Notes: a model not told the origin generated them from the letters alone. Positions 1-8,480 are shown, counted from the stretch's first letter. The stretch is DNA of 20,984 nucleotides from JABMRP01 sp964444795 (GCA_964444795.1 CAYUIQ010000164.1:1-20984), one strand, 5' to 3'. Program-made: numbers and translations.

Positions 1-344
<344 letters not shown>

Positions 345-513
345 AGTATTTAGGCTTCACCCTCATCCAGACAAATTCCTTGCGGAATCCACCCGGCGAA
401 GGATAATAAACCCATAAAAGGTTTGTCCAGAAACGCTCTCCCGGAATTGATGGAGAACGCTTCCAAATCTATCCATTGCTGGCTGAAACTAACATCAAAA
501 AACACTACCAAAT

Positions 514-525
514 TGTCAAAGAGCA
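514..525 (-). promoter_or_regulatory. rrn leader boxA antitermination element
   Basis: On the minus strand this reads TGCTCTTTGACA followed by ATTTGG. It is one base away from the E. coli rrn boxA TGCTCTTTAACA, which binds NusB/NusE (S10) to make rRNA transcription resistant to termination. It lies between the promoter at 574-601 and the 16S 5' end, about 170 nt upstream of the mature RNA, as expected for a leader boxA. Confidence 0.88.
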
Positions 526-573
526 ACGTGGCGACCACACTGCCGAAGCAGTCATGTCCACCACAGACAAGTT

Positions 574-601
574 ATTCTATCGGCATTTCGAACGGTGTCA
601 A
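574..601 (-). promoter_or_regulatory. rRNA promoter (sigma-70 type)
   Basis: On the minus strand there is a perfect -35 box TTGACA (601-596), a 16-bp spacer and a -10 box TAGAAT (579-574, 5 of 6 consensus). A run of eight A residues (minus strand) about 14 bp upstream of the -35 could act as an UP element. Transcription would start near 567, giving a 16S leader of roughly 220 nt that contains the boxA. Confidence 0.82.
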
Positions 602-662
602 CAAGGGTCACGGGTTTTTTTTCCGTCGGGCCCAATTCCGCCCCCGTATTCCCCGCTCGTAT

Positions 663-697
663 GCCAAGAATCCCCTTGTACGTCAACGATTCTTGGC
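663..697. repeat. Perfect 10-bp inverted repeat upstream of the rrn promoter
   Basis: GCCAAGAATC (663-672) and GATTCTTGGC (688-697) are exact inverted copies around a 15-bp spacer. The element lies about 60 bp upstream of the rrn -35 box. On the minus strand the spacer contains TTGACG, and 17 bp further on there is a weak -10 (CATACG). It could therefore be an operator, a terminator for transcription arriving from the right, or part of a second, weaker rrn promoter. Confidence 0.6.
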
Positions 698-1050
698 CCC
701 CTGCAAAAGGAGCACCAAAGAACCGTTCCGCTGCCAAAATGGCCGAACTCTGCCGCGGCTTCCCGCTTTCCTACGGCCCGGCCACGTGCCCGGCGTCCTA
801 GAAATGGGCCGATTTGCCGACGAACATTCGCACAACGAACGAAACGAACCACCTCTTGCTTCTTGTCGCCTCGGGCCCTTCGGCGAGGCAAGATCGCGAC
901 CGAGTGTCCCGCCGTAGGGCAGATCTTCAGCAAGCCGGCACATACCTCCGAGCCCCCCCAGTTTCTCTACGGCGTGCGTCTATCCCCTTATTCCAACGTA
1001 AACGCTTCCGAGGAAAACGCTGCGGAACCGATAAACAAGAAAGGCATCCT
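698..1050. other. Gene-free stretch between the rrn promoter region and the BON gene
   Basis: Several short open frames overlap here on both strands, but none has a ribosome site, a recognisable domain or a consistent frame. I take it as noncoding. The only clear structure is a short GC-rich hairpin at 868-889 (GCCTCG against CGAGGC) with no U-tract on either side. I see no tRNA or other RNA gene. Confidence 0.5.
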
Positions 1051-1051
1051 G

Positions 1052-1081
1052 TTGCCTTGACATTTGCCGTTTGAGTACAAT
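1052..1081 (+). promoter_or_regulatory. Possible promoter of the BON-domain gene
   Basis: A good -10 box TACAAT lies at 1076-1081. A perfect TTGACA at 1057-1062 is only 13 bp away, too close for a standard sigma-70 site. TTGCCT at 1052-1057 gives an 18-bp spacer with a weaker -35. The start site would be near 1088, about 55 nt before the gene and just ahead of a pair of direct repeats. Confidence 0.4.
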
Positions 1082-1094
1082 GTGTTGGGCTGGT

Positions 1095-1128
1095 GGTCCG
1101 TCGACAGGGATTGCGGTCCGTCGACAGG
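1095..1128 (+). repeat. Two direct 14-bp repeats, 20-bp period, in the leader of the BON gene
   Basis: GGTCCGTCGACAGG occurs at 1095-1108 and again, identically, at 1115-1128. The copies are 20 bp apart, about two helical turns, and each contains the palindrome GTCGAC. They lie between the candidate promoter and the start codon at 1143. This layout would suit a repressor site or an RNA-level element, but neither is shown. Confidence 0.75.
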
Positions 1129-1142
1129 AAAGGGTTGAAATC

Positions 1143-1907
1143 ATGCGAAAACTCGACTGTATCGTCCTGCTTGCGGCGGGCGTCGTGGTCGCTGGTGCGT
1201 CGGAAGCGTTGGCGCAGTCGAGCGGTCTGTTTGGCAACCGATCTCTTGGGGGGAGCGGAGGGTTATCGGCCGGAAGCCGTACCTTCTCCGGTGGCGCCCC
1301 CGGTAGCCGTACCACCACGGCCGACGAGACGGTGGGACAACTCAGCGGCAACGAAGACTTTGTGCGAGCGACGAGTCGCGAACAGCGTGAGTCGAATAGC
1401 CGGCAGTTTGTCGGGTCGGACACGGGCGACCTCAACGACTTCATGAGCGCCATGCAAGAAATGCGGGGCGGCAACGCCCGGGGCGGTCTTTCCGGTCTGG
1501 GCAATGCCGGCCGGCGCCCTGGCGGGGCGAACCAACCCGGTGCTCGTGCCGGGACCGGTGGTCGTGCCCGCGAACAGGTGCGCACCAGCCTCACTCTGGG
1601 ATTCCGCCCCCTCGGACCAACGCTCGATCCACGCGGCTTCGATCAACGGGGAATCGCTCTGACCAGGGCATTGGCGCGGACTTCTCGAGTCCGGGTCATC
1701 GCGCCGGTCGAAGTGGCCGTCGAGGGACAGACGGCTATTCTGCGGGGAACGGTTGCCTCGCAACACGATCGCGTTCTAGCCGAGCAATTGGTGCGCCTAG
1801 AGCCCGGGATCTGGAACGTGAAAAACGAGTTGGTGGTGGAGGGAAGCTCGGACGCGTCCACGCCCCCACGCCTACCCGTGATTGAGACGGAACAGGGTTC
1901 GGAGTAG
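1143..1907 (+). CDS. Secreted BON-domain protein
   Basis: This 254-residue protein has an N-terminal signal peptide: a short basic start, a hydrophobic stretch over residues 7-18 and a likely cleavage after ALAQ at residue 25. A Gly/Ser/Arg-rich, probably disordered middle (about 26-150) follows. A BON domain occupies about 168-234, with the typical helix then strand-turn-strand pattern ending in IWNVKNELVVEG. BON domains are found in periplasmic and outer-membrane proteins such as OsmY and are thought to bind membranes or partner proteins. The ATG at 1143 is chosen because the signal peptide starts there and a purine-rich GGAAAGGG lies upstream; the frame stays open to 1071 but the extra residues look random. 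Its last 173 bp overlap the convergent lipoprotein gene. The precise role is unknown. Confidence 0.85.
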   Translation: MRKLDCIVLLAAGVVVAGASEALAQSSGLFGNRSLGGSGGLSAGSRTFSGGAPGSRTTTADETVGQLSGNEDFVRATSREQRESNSRQFVGSDTGDLNDFMSAMQEMRGGNARGGLSGLGNAGRRPGGANQPGARAGTGGRAREQVRTSLTLGFRPLGPTLDPRGFDQRGIALTRALARTSRVRVIAPVEVAVEGQTAILRGTVASQHDRVLAEQLVRLEPGIWNVKNELVVEGSSDASTPPRLPVIETEQGSE

Positions 1908-2712
1908 CCCCGGCCGGCTCGCGTGGTGGGATTGAAGGCGAGGTCTCGACGGTGGGGCGAGCGGGTGTCGGTTCCCGCGGATTACCGACAAGCGCGGGCG
2001 GGGTTCGGCCGATTTTCGGCGGTAGCGAAAAGGTGGTTGTCTGCATTCGCTGTTGCGGGCCGACGGGACGAGCCGTGGGGCTTCCTAGAGGCCGCCCCGC
2101 ATGAGTGGCCGTTTCGTACGACGCCCGTTGCACCGACGGATCCGCCGCCCCTTCCGAGGGCCGATCCGTGACCTGTGGCTCGGTCGTTTCCGCCGGCCCG
2201 GCCAGAACGTGCATCGTCTGCTCGCCGCGGGCCATGATACCTTCGTCGGACATCAGATGGGTAATCAGACTGACCCGCTTTTTCGGGCCGCCGACTCCGT
2301 CCCACGGCAGCCAGACGGTGTAGGTGTGTCCGATCTTCGACTCGCTGTAATGGCCGGCAAGTTGATCCGGGGTGAAGACGTACTTCCGATCCGGCTTGAC
2401 GTTGGTGGACTCGCGCCCGACTTCGTCGAAGGCGTAGACAACCAGTGTGCCCTCGACCTTGATCGTCTTCTCCCGGTCCTTTCCGTAGAACATCAGCCGT
2501 CCGCCAAATCCGCGCATCGGACCGCGCGACGCGTGGGTGGCCACGATCGGTGTCCAGATGGCGACCACCGACTCCGGCGGCTCGGGCGTTCCTTCCCAGA
2601 GCGTATCCCACGATATGGTCTCATCGAGATTCAACCCCGCACAGCCGCTGCACAAAGCCAAGCAGACGGGCAGAACGACTCGCGCGAGGGTTGCCTGAGT
2701 GGATGATTGCAT
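1735..2712 (-). CDS. Planctomycete-type lipoprotein of unknown function
   Basis: Starting at the ATG at 2712, preceded by GAAGGAAAG, the product has 325 residues. The N-terminus is a lipoprotein signal with the invariant Cys probably at residue 24 (CSGC). A compact conserved-looking domain follows over about 25-165, with motifs RGFGGRLMFYGKD, VYAFDE and SKIGHTYTVWLPWD. From memory, similar proteins recur in planctomycetes, but I know of no function. The rest is rich in Pro, Ser, Thr and Arg and probably disordered. The frame has no stop before 1735, so the C-terminus is encoded antisense to the BON domain of the convergent gene. That tail (RFSRSRSRALGAP and onwards) looks random and may be non-functional, or the true stop may have been lost. 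The gene lies 51 bp downstream of the secretin on the same strand and is probably co-transcribed with it. Confidence 0.8.
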   Translation of the reverse strand: MQSSTQATLARVVLPVCLALCSGCAGLNLDETISWDTLWEGTPEPPESVVAIWTPIVATHASRGPMRGFGGRLMFYGKDREKTIKVEGTLVVYAFDEVGRESTNVKPDRKYVFTPDQLAGHYSESKIGHTYTVWLPWDGVGGPKKRVSLITHLMSDEGIMARGEQTMHVLAGPAETTEPQVTDRPSEGAADPSVQRASYETATHAGRPLGSPTARPVGPQQRMQTTTFSLPPKIGRTPPALVGNPREPTPARPTVETSPSIPPREPAGATPNPVPSQSRVGVGAWTRPSFPPPPTRFSRSRSRALGAPIARLERDRVARQPFPAE

Positions 2713-2763
2713 GGTTTCTTTCCTTCGACGACAAGCGGTATGGCACGAGCGGTGCGGCACGGT

Positions 2764-5700
2764 CTACCGAAGCTGGTCCGTGGCCCAATAACCGGCCGGT
2801 TGAACCGGATAGGGTTGCGGCCGAGCAACGAGCGGTTCGGTCTGACGTCGCAGCATCTGTTGACGATGTTGAAGTTGGGAAGTGGCAGCCGGAATGGGTG
2901 TGTTCGGCTGTTGGGAAGTCGGGGGAGGAGTCGGCTGGCGAAACGACGGAGCCGGCACGACCGGTGGTTGGGGAAACGACGGAGAGCGTCCCGGCGCGGG
3001 AACCGCACGACTTGGCGGAGGAACCATCCTGCCCGGCGCAGGGACCATTTCACGCGGCGTCGGAGCCGTTGGCGCCGGCGTGGGTGCCGTCGGCGGCACG
3101 CCCGGGTCGAGGTCGGGGTAGATGACACTGGTCTCCGCGTCGATCCACTCGTCGTTGCGCGTTCGCACGCCGCTATCCAGCCCGTGAATTTGCACCACGT
3201 CGCGGAGGCACCAGTTCATCCGTGCCGCTTCGACTTGCTTGATCCGCTCGGCCTCCTCTTCGCTTTGGACGATATGCGGAGTCATGATGATCAGCAGTTC
3301 GGTACGTTGTTCGACGTCGCCGTCGTAGCGGAAAAGGTGCCCGGCCAGCGGCACGTCGCCCAGAAACGGGACTCGCCGGCTGACTTTCGTCTTCTTTTTC
3401 GTGATCAGCCCGCCCAAGACGATCGTCTGGCCACTCAGCGAACTGATGGTCGTTTGTGCCGTGATCGTGTTGATGCGCGGGGCGGTAATCACCTCGCCGC
3501 CGGATACGGAGATGGGAATTCCTCCTTCGTCGCTCACTTCGGATCGCTCGGTGTCGATTTCCATGACCACGAGTCCGTCGGGGCTGATCCGCGGTGTGAC
3601 CCCCAGGATCAGGCCCACGTTCGTGTAGGTGACCTGCGAGGTCGTGGTTCCCAAGTTGGTCCCCGTGCCGGTCACTTGCGGGACGCGCTGGCCCACTTGG
3701 ATGAACGCGGGCTGGTTGTCCAGGGTCATGACCTGCGGGCGGGAGAGGACGTCAACGCGGCGACACTCCTTGAGTGCCCGGATCAAGACGCTCACACTGT
3801 CGCTGGAAGCCGAGAGGACCAGCCCACCGTAGTTGGTCTCGCCGCTGACGCGGCCCACGCCGAAATTCGACAGCGCCTGCCCGGCGAGGTACTCGGCCGC
3901 GTGGAGGCCGTTACCCAACGGCTGGTTGTTGAAATTGAATCCCGGGACACCGTCCTCGCTACGGCCGAAGAGGATCGAGTCCTGAAGGCCCAATTCGATG
4001 CCGAATTCGTCGACGCTGTTAAGTAGAACGTCGGCAATCAACACCTGGATCATCACCATCGGCGGCCGTTCGTCGAGGTCCAGGACCAACTGTTCAATCT
4101 CCTCGAAGAACCGGGGCGTGGCGCTGACGATCAGGCTGTTGCTGACCGGCTCGGGAACGACGACGACCTCGCGCTCCATTTGCTCGAACGCACTGAGCAA
4201 CCCGGGCTCGATCTGCTGCACGTCGCGTTCGCTCTCGAGAAACTGGTTGACGGCCAGTGCGACGTCGGTGGCCGGCGCGTTTTTCAGACGGTAGACGACG
4301 CTCTTGCGGAGCCGTCCCTCGCTCTCGTCCAGCCGCATGAGAATCGCCTCGACCACCTGCAAGTCGCCGATCGATCCGGTGGCGATGATGCTGTTGGTGC
4401 GTACGTCGACGGAGAATCGCATGGAAACCAGCGTGCTGTCCTCGCCGAGAACCGCCGTCTGGATCGGCAATTGCTGTTGCTGCCCGCCGGTTGGCTGACC
4501 GAAGAGGTTCTCCAGCATGTCGGCCATGCCGGACGCATCGCCGTTGACAATCGTAAACAGCTTCACCTGCGCCTCGGCGGCCGGAAGCTGATCGAGTTGG
4601 CGGATCAGCGCCTCGATCAGAGCCAGGCTATCGGCCGGGGCCGAAACGACCACGGAATTACTCCGCCCGTCGGCCGTAATCCGTGCGTCGGTCAAGATTC
4701 CCGAGTTGAGTCGACGTTGGCCTTGGGGGTCGAGCGTAACGAGCTGCAACATGGTCGACTTCTCGCCGATCCGTCGTTGCGAGCCCGACGTGCGTCCCGC
4801 GGATCCTCCGGGCACCTGACCGCCGGAGGTCCGTCCACCTGCTCCCGAAATGCTCTGTTGCTGGCTACCGATCGCCTCCTGCAAAATGGGGACCAGATCC
4901 TCGGCCAGCGAGTTCTCCAATTGGAAAACCCTGAGTTCGTTGACCGTCCCGCTGTCTTTTGTGTCCAGCCGAAGAACCATTTCGGCCACCTCGGCGATGT
5001 CGCGGGGACTGCCGCGTACGACCAGCGAGTTTGTGCGGAAGTCGGAGGTGATCAGCACTTTCGTCCCCAGACCGCCTCGTTCGACGAAGAAGGCCTGCGC
5101 CGTCTCTTCCAGTTCCAGGGCCGAGGTGTAACGCAAGTGGAATACGCGGAATTGGGTTTCCGGCGGTACCGCACGGTCGAGCCGGCGAGCAAGATTGGTC
5201 ACCGTTTGCACATTCTCCTGCCGACCGATCAACAGCAGGGCATTCGGCTTGACCAGCGCCGTAATGCTTACGCTGCCCTGCCGCGACGAGAGAATCTCGT
5301 CGTAGAGCTGCACGAGCAGCGTCTGGAGACTCTCGCAATCGACGTGCTGCAACTGGAGGATATCGATCACCGGTTGGGTCACCGAACTGAGCCGCTCAAT
5401 ATCGGCGATGATGGCTTGTACCCGTTCGACGTCGCGACGGTGTCCGCTGATAACCAGGACGTCGAGCCCTTCGAGAAACTCGACGCGAACCGGCCCAATA
5501 AGACTCGTCTGCGATCCTATGCCCGCCGCCGGCGCATCGCCTGCTGGAGCCGTTGCGTCGCCGGTGGCGCCGTCGTTTTCCGGGACAATCGGCGTCTGGT
5601 CGCCCGCGGGATCGCCGGCCGGATCCGGCTGTTGGAACATCCGGGCGATCATCATCGCGCCGGACGAACCGTCGGCCGCGGCAGTTGTTCCTTGATCGCT

Positions 5701-6729
5701 GCGCAGCGCATCGACGGCGCGTCGCACGTCGGCCGGCTTGGCCGATCGCAGGGCGACCAATTGCGTGCTCTGCCCGGGGGATGTTGATCCCCCGGTGCCG
5801 GGCTGCTTGTCCAGCGCCGCGATCAGGCGGCCAAACGCCTCGACGGCCCGATTCGATCCCTGGACCGTGACCGCGCCGGCTTGGTGATTGACGGCCAATT
5901 GAAGCACCTCGCCATCGCGAAGCGTCATCTCGAAAGCCGGTGCCCGCACACTGCCGCCCAGCGCCGTCAGCAGGCGGGGACCCAAGATGGCACGCAACGA
6001 TGTCTCGATCTGTTGGCCCGTCGTGTATTGGAGCCGAATCTCCCGCCGAGCTTCGCCCGGTGTCCCAAAAGCTGGCGCAACGCGAGTCGGCGCCGGCGCG
6101 GAATAGCCGGTTGGAGGTGCCGGCTGGGCAGAGTAACCCGTCGGAGGCGGGGCTTGCGCGGAGTAACTTACTGGGGGCGCCGTCGGTGCGGGCGATGCTT
6201 GCGTCGATGCCAGGCGAGCCTGGATCTGAGTGTGAATTTCCGGCGGGGCCATGACCAGGACTTGTGCCGTCCGCGGATCGGTGGCCACCCGGACATGGCC
6301 CGTGGAGGCATACTCCGCTTCCAGCCGTGCCGCCAACCCGGCTACGTCTGGGGCACGACAGGCGTACCCCTTGAGCACGGGCGGAGAGAGTGCCTGGAGC
6401 GGGATGGCCGATGGCTGGGGACCGCTTCGATCGATCGACCCGAGTGCGTCGCGAACCGTTTGATGGGCGACGGCCGACCCTCGCACCAGTACCCGACTGC
6501 TACGTTGATCGGCCAACACCTCGCTATCGGGGGGAAGCAACTTGGCGAGCGTCCGTTCCGCCTCCTCGGCCGAAACATACCGCAGTGGATACGCACGAAA
6601 TTCGTTAACCGCAGCCTGCTGCCCGATGGCCGGTTGACCACCGATTGAGACGATCCATACGGCCAAGATCAGGCTCAAGGCACAACCGGCGGGTCGCCAC
6701 AGCCCGTCCGTAACAGGTGAATGCATCAT
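2764..6729 (-). CDS. Very large secretin (GspD/PilQ superfamily) with about nine N-type modules
   Basis: This 1321-residue protein has a signal peptide (about 1-37). By eye, roughly nine repeated secretin-N/short-domain modules follow, at about 44-101, 112-175, 228-308, 322-447, 453-521, 527-592, 598-716, 720-802 and 809-890. Each ends in a pattern like NSLVVRGS..D...V..ML..LD. The secretin beta-barrel domain lies at about 893-1155 and contains VLSRPQVMTLDNQPAFIQVG, VGLILGVTPRIS and VPFLGDVPLAGHLFR. Secretins form large outer-membrane channels for type II secretion or type IV pili. Typical GspD has four N-domains and about 650-700 residues, so this protein is about twice the usual size. Low-complexity linkers include PTGYSAQ repeats near 185-215. 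A Pro-rich tail (about 1207-1321) follows the barrel and could bind the cell wall or a pilotin. The start is one of two adjacent ATGs, with no clear Shine-Dalgarno. No other secretion gene lies in the window. Confidence 0.92.
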   Translation of the reverse strand: MMHSPVTDGLWRPAGCALSLILAVWIVSIGGQPAIGQQAAVNEFRAYPLRYVSAEEAERTLAKLLPPDSEVLADQRSSRVLVRGSAVAHQTVRDALGSIDRSGPQPSAIPLQALSPPVLKGYACRAPDVAGLAARLEAEYASTGHVRVATDPRTAQVLVMAPPEIHTQIQARLASTQASPAPTAPPVSYSAQAPPPTGYSAQPAPPTGYSAPAPTRVAPAFGTPGEARREIRLQYTTGQQIETSLRAILGPRLLTALGGSVRAPAFEMTLRDGEVLQLAVNHQAGAVTVQGSNRAVEAFGRLIAALDKQPGTGGSTSPGQSTQLVALRSAKPADVRRAVDALRSDQGTTAAADGSSGAMMIARMFQQPDPAGDPAGDQTPIVPENDGATGDATAPAGDAPAAGIGSQTSLIGPVRVEFLEGLDVLVISGHRRDVERVQAIIADIERLSSVTQPVIDILQLQHVDCESLQTLLVQLYDEILSSRQGSVSITALVKPNALLLIGRQENVQTVTNLARRLDRAVPPETQFRVFHLRYTSALELEETAQAFFVERGGLGTKVLITSDFRTNSLVVRGSPRDIAEVAEMVLRLDTKDSGTVNELRVFQLENSLAEDLVPILQEAIGSQQQSISGAGGRTSGGQVPGGSAGRTSGSQRRIGEKSTMLQLVTLDPQGQRRLNSGILTDARITADGRSNSVVVSAPADSLALIEALIRQLDQLPAAEAQVKLFTIVNGDASGMADMLENLFGQPTGGQQQQLPIQTAVLGEDSTLVSMRFSVDVRTNSIIATGSIGDLQVVEAILMRLDESEGRLRKSVVYRLKNAPATDVALAVNQFLESERDVQQIEPGLLSAFEQMEREVVVVPEPVSNSLIVSATPRFFEEIEQLVLDLDERPPMVMIQVLIADVLLNSVDEFGIELGLQDSILFGRSEDGVPGFNFNNQPLGNGLHAAEYLAGQALSNFGVGRVSGETNYGGLVLSASSDSVSVLIRALKECRRVDVLSRPQVMTLDNQPAFIQVGQRVPQVTGTGTNLGTTTSQVTYTNVGLILGVTPRISPDGLVVMEIDTERSEVSDEGGIPISVSGGEVITAPRINTITAQTTISSLSGQTIVLGGLITKKKTKVSRRVPFLGDVPLAGHLFRYDGDVEQRTELLIIMTPHIVQSEEEAERIKQVEAARMNWCLRDVVQIHGLDSGVRTRNDEWIDAETSVIYPDLDPGVPPTAPTPAPTAPTPREMVPAPGRMVPPPSRAVPAPGRSPSFPQPPVVPAPSFRQPTPPPTSQQPNTPIPAATSQLQHRQQMLRRQTEPLVARPQPYPVQPAGYWATDQLR

Positions 6730-6947
6730 GGTTTAAGCCATTCATTCGTGATTCCCCCCCCCGGAGAAACTGCCTGTAATCTACCAAAGCGCTTCTGGAG
6801 CGCGGAATCGGCATAGTCAGGGTAATCGGCAAACCCTGCGCAGTTCTCCAGGCTTTTCGGACAGCCCGCAGCCGGATTCGTGAGAATTCGGGCCATTTGC
6901 GGTATCCCCCGAAGTCTCACGACTCCGGCTACCACATCGAAACGGTC
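6730..6947 (-). other. Secretin upstream region, with a possible short leader ORF
   Basis: The 218 bp between mgtE and the secretin hold no clear promoter. On the minus strand a 69-codon open frame (6935-6726) ends in a TGA that overlaps the secretin start as ATGA, a layout seen in translational coupling. Its product resembles nothing I know and has no clear ribosome site, so it is more likely a chance frame. A run of nine C residues lies at about 6754-6762. Confidence 0.3.
6909..6928 (-). terminator. GNRA-capped hairpin just after mgtE
   Basis: On the minus strand CCGGAGTC and GACTTCGG pair over 8 bp (one G-U) around a GUGA tetraloop, a member of the stable GNRA class. It begins 19 nt after the mgtE stop codon. 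No U-tract follows, so if it ends transcription it does so weakly or with Rho. It may instead protect the mRNA 3' end. Confidence 0.4.
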
Positions 6948-8306
6948 TCAGACGGCCCGCTCCAACAGCGCCAGGGCGACTTTCATGTAGATGATCACGC
7001 CGAGCAGGTCGATCAGGCCGGCCACGAAGGGATTGCTCATCAGCGCCGGGTCGAAACCGATGCGGCGGAAGGCCAACGGGAGGATCGCCCCGGAGAGCAC
7101 GCCGCATAAGACGACCAGCAGGATCGTGATCGGCATGACCAAGGCTTCCGAAGGGGGGCGACCCATCATCACCACCGAAACGTATCCCAGAACGCCGAGG
7201 AATCCTCCCAATAGGCACCCGATGAGGATCTCGCGGCGGACCACGTGCCACCAATCTTCCAGTGTGATATTGCCGGTGGAAAGCGCGGTGATAATCAGCG
7301 TGGCCGACTGGTTTCCCGTGTTGCCGCCGGTGGAAATAACCAGCGGGATGAACAGCACCAGCCAGGGAAAATCGTTGGTGACCGCATCGTATTTTTCCAA
7401 GGCGACGGCGGTCAGCAGGGCACCGAAGAAGAGGACGACCAGCCAGGGGGCCCGTTTCTTCACCAGCGTCAGCAGCCCGGTCTCGAGGTAGCCTTCGTCC
7501 AGCGGATCGACCGCCGCGCTGAGATAGGCGTCCTCGGCCGCTTCCTCGCGTACCACGTCGATCACGTCGTCGTGGGTAATGATCCCCAACAGGCGATGTT
7601 CGGTATCCACCACGGGAATGGCCAGAAGATCGTATCGAGCCACCCGATCGGCAACCACCTCCTGATCGTCTTGCACATGGACGGTGACCAAGTCGCGTTC
7701 CATCAATTGACCGATGCAGGTATCGGGTTTGCCCATCGCGGAAACGAGTTGCCGGGCCGAGACCAGTCCGCGAAGATGGTCTTCTTCATCCACCACGTAG
7801 AGATAGTAGATCGTTTCCAGCTCCTCGGCCTGCCGCCCGATCTCTTCCAGCGCCTTGCCGACCGAGAGTTCCTCGCTGAGCCGGGCAAACTCGGTGGTCA
7901 TCACCGCCCCGGCCGTATCCTCCGGATAGGCGCTGAGCCGCTGAATATCGCGGCGCTCGTCGGCCGGGATCAACGGCATCAATTCCTCGACGACCCGCGG
8001 TTCGACCAGGGCTAGCAGGTCGACACGGTCGTCCGGCGGAAGATCGCCGATGAAGGTGGCCATCGCCGCCCGGTCGGTGATCTCGACGATCTCGATTTGC
8101 GTTTCCAACGAGAAGAAGCCGAAGATCTCGCCACGCAACGGCTGCTGGGCGTAATGAAGGACGGCCCAAGCCTCTGGGGAGGTCAGTCCCTCCATGAACT
8201 CGGCCGTTCGCGCCGGGTGCAACGCCGTGCAGAATTCCTCCAATTCGGCCGCGTTCTGCTCGGCCAGCATGGCGCGGATTTCCGGCAGGTAGAGCGTGTT
8301 GGTCAT
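6948..8306 (-). CDS. mgtE: Magnesium transporter MgtE
   Basis: The 452-residue product has the full MgtE layout. An MgtE N-domain of helical repeats covers about 25-130 and a pair of CBS domains about 135-255; in the family these sense cytoplasmic Mg2+ and close the pore. Five membrane segments lie at about 289-305, 314-330, 360-380, 390-412 and 428-448. The pore motif STGGNTGNQ is at 325-333, and the conserved DPALMSNPF and LIDLLGVIIY segments follow. MgtE forms a dimeric Mg2+-selective channel in the inner membrane. The ATG at 8306 gives the usual family start (MTNTLYLPEIRAML); a GTG 24 bp upstream is less likely. It is the same strand as htrA, 174 bp downstream, with a repeat-bearing hairpin between them, so it is probably transcribed partly separately. 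I saw no M-box-like leader. Confidence 0.96.
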   Translation of the reverse strand: MTNTLYLPEIRAMLAEQNAAELEEFCTALHPARTAEFMEGLTSPEAWAVLHYAQQPLRGEIFGFFSLETQIEIVEITDRAAMATFIGDLPPDDRVDLLALVEPRVVEELMPLIPADERRDIQRLSAYPEDTAGAVMTTEFARLSEELSVGKALEEIGRQAEELETIYYLYVVDEEDHLRGLVSARQLVSAMGKPDTCIGQLMERDLVTVHVQDDQEVVADRVARYDLLAIPVVDTEHRLLGIITHDDVIDVVREEAAEDAYLSAAVDPLDEGYLETGLLTLVKKRAPWLVVLFFGALLTAVALEKYDAVTNDFPWLVLFIPLVISTGGNTGNQSATLIITALSTGNITLEDWWHVVRREILIGCLLGGFLGVLGYVSVVMMGRPPSEALVMPITILLVVLCGVLSGAILPLAFRRIGFDPALMSNPFVAGLIDLLGVIIYMKVALALLERAV

Positions 8307-8379
8307 GGCGGCATCCGGCAAGAAGACCACGGTTGAGGGCAGACCACAGCCTAGCAGAGAGTACCGCGGGGGGCCAGTG

Positions 8380-8400
8380 GTTTAGCCCAGGCACTTGTGC
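8380..8400 (-). repeat. Dispersed 21-bp repeat, copy 1
   Basis: These 21 bases are the exact reverse complement of 18232-18252; the match ends sharply on both sides. The core is CCCAGGCACTTGTGC on the plus strand. Together with the next bases it forms a near-palindrome around TT. A related GGGCACAAGCGC lies at 8447-8458. Both exact copies lie just outside gene ends. Confidence 0.85.
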
Positions 8401-8455
8401 CCGGCGTTTTGAAGCACGGTCACTCCCGCTTTTCCCCTCCAACGCTGGGCACAAG
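8394..8455. terminator. Long stem-loop between htrA and mgtE
   Basis: CTTGTGCCCGGCGTT (8394-8408) faces AACGCTGGGCACAAG (8441-8455), complementary at 14 of 15 positions around a 32-nt loop. It lies 26 bp after the htrA stop codon (8481-8483) on the side toward mgtE. It would form in RNA from either strand, with one G-U on plus and one A-C mismatch on minus. No U-tract follows. It is built from the dispersed repeat family and may act as a terminator or 3'-end stabiliser. Confidence 0.5.
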
Positions 8456-8480
8456 CGCCCGGGCCGGGCGGTCCAGCGTG

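Noticed and set aside
423..1074. Several overlapping open frames on both strands upstream of 16S
   Set aside because: They overlap the rrn leader, boxA and promoter, have no ribosome site or recognisable domain, and compete in several frames.
4180..5787. A 535-codon plus-strand open frame
   Set aside because: It is antisense to the well-supported secretin; its composition (Arg, His, Asp, Gly rich) is the usual shadow of a high-GC gene.
8307..8480. Magnesium riboswitch (M-box) before mgtE
   Set aside because: I looked for the long conserved architecture; only 174 bp are available, and they are occupied by the repeat hairpin.
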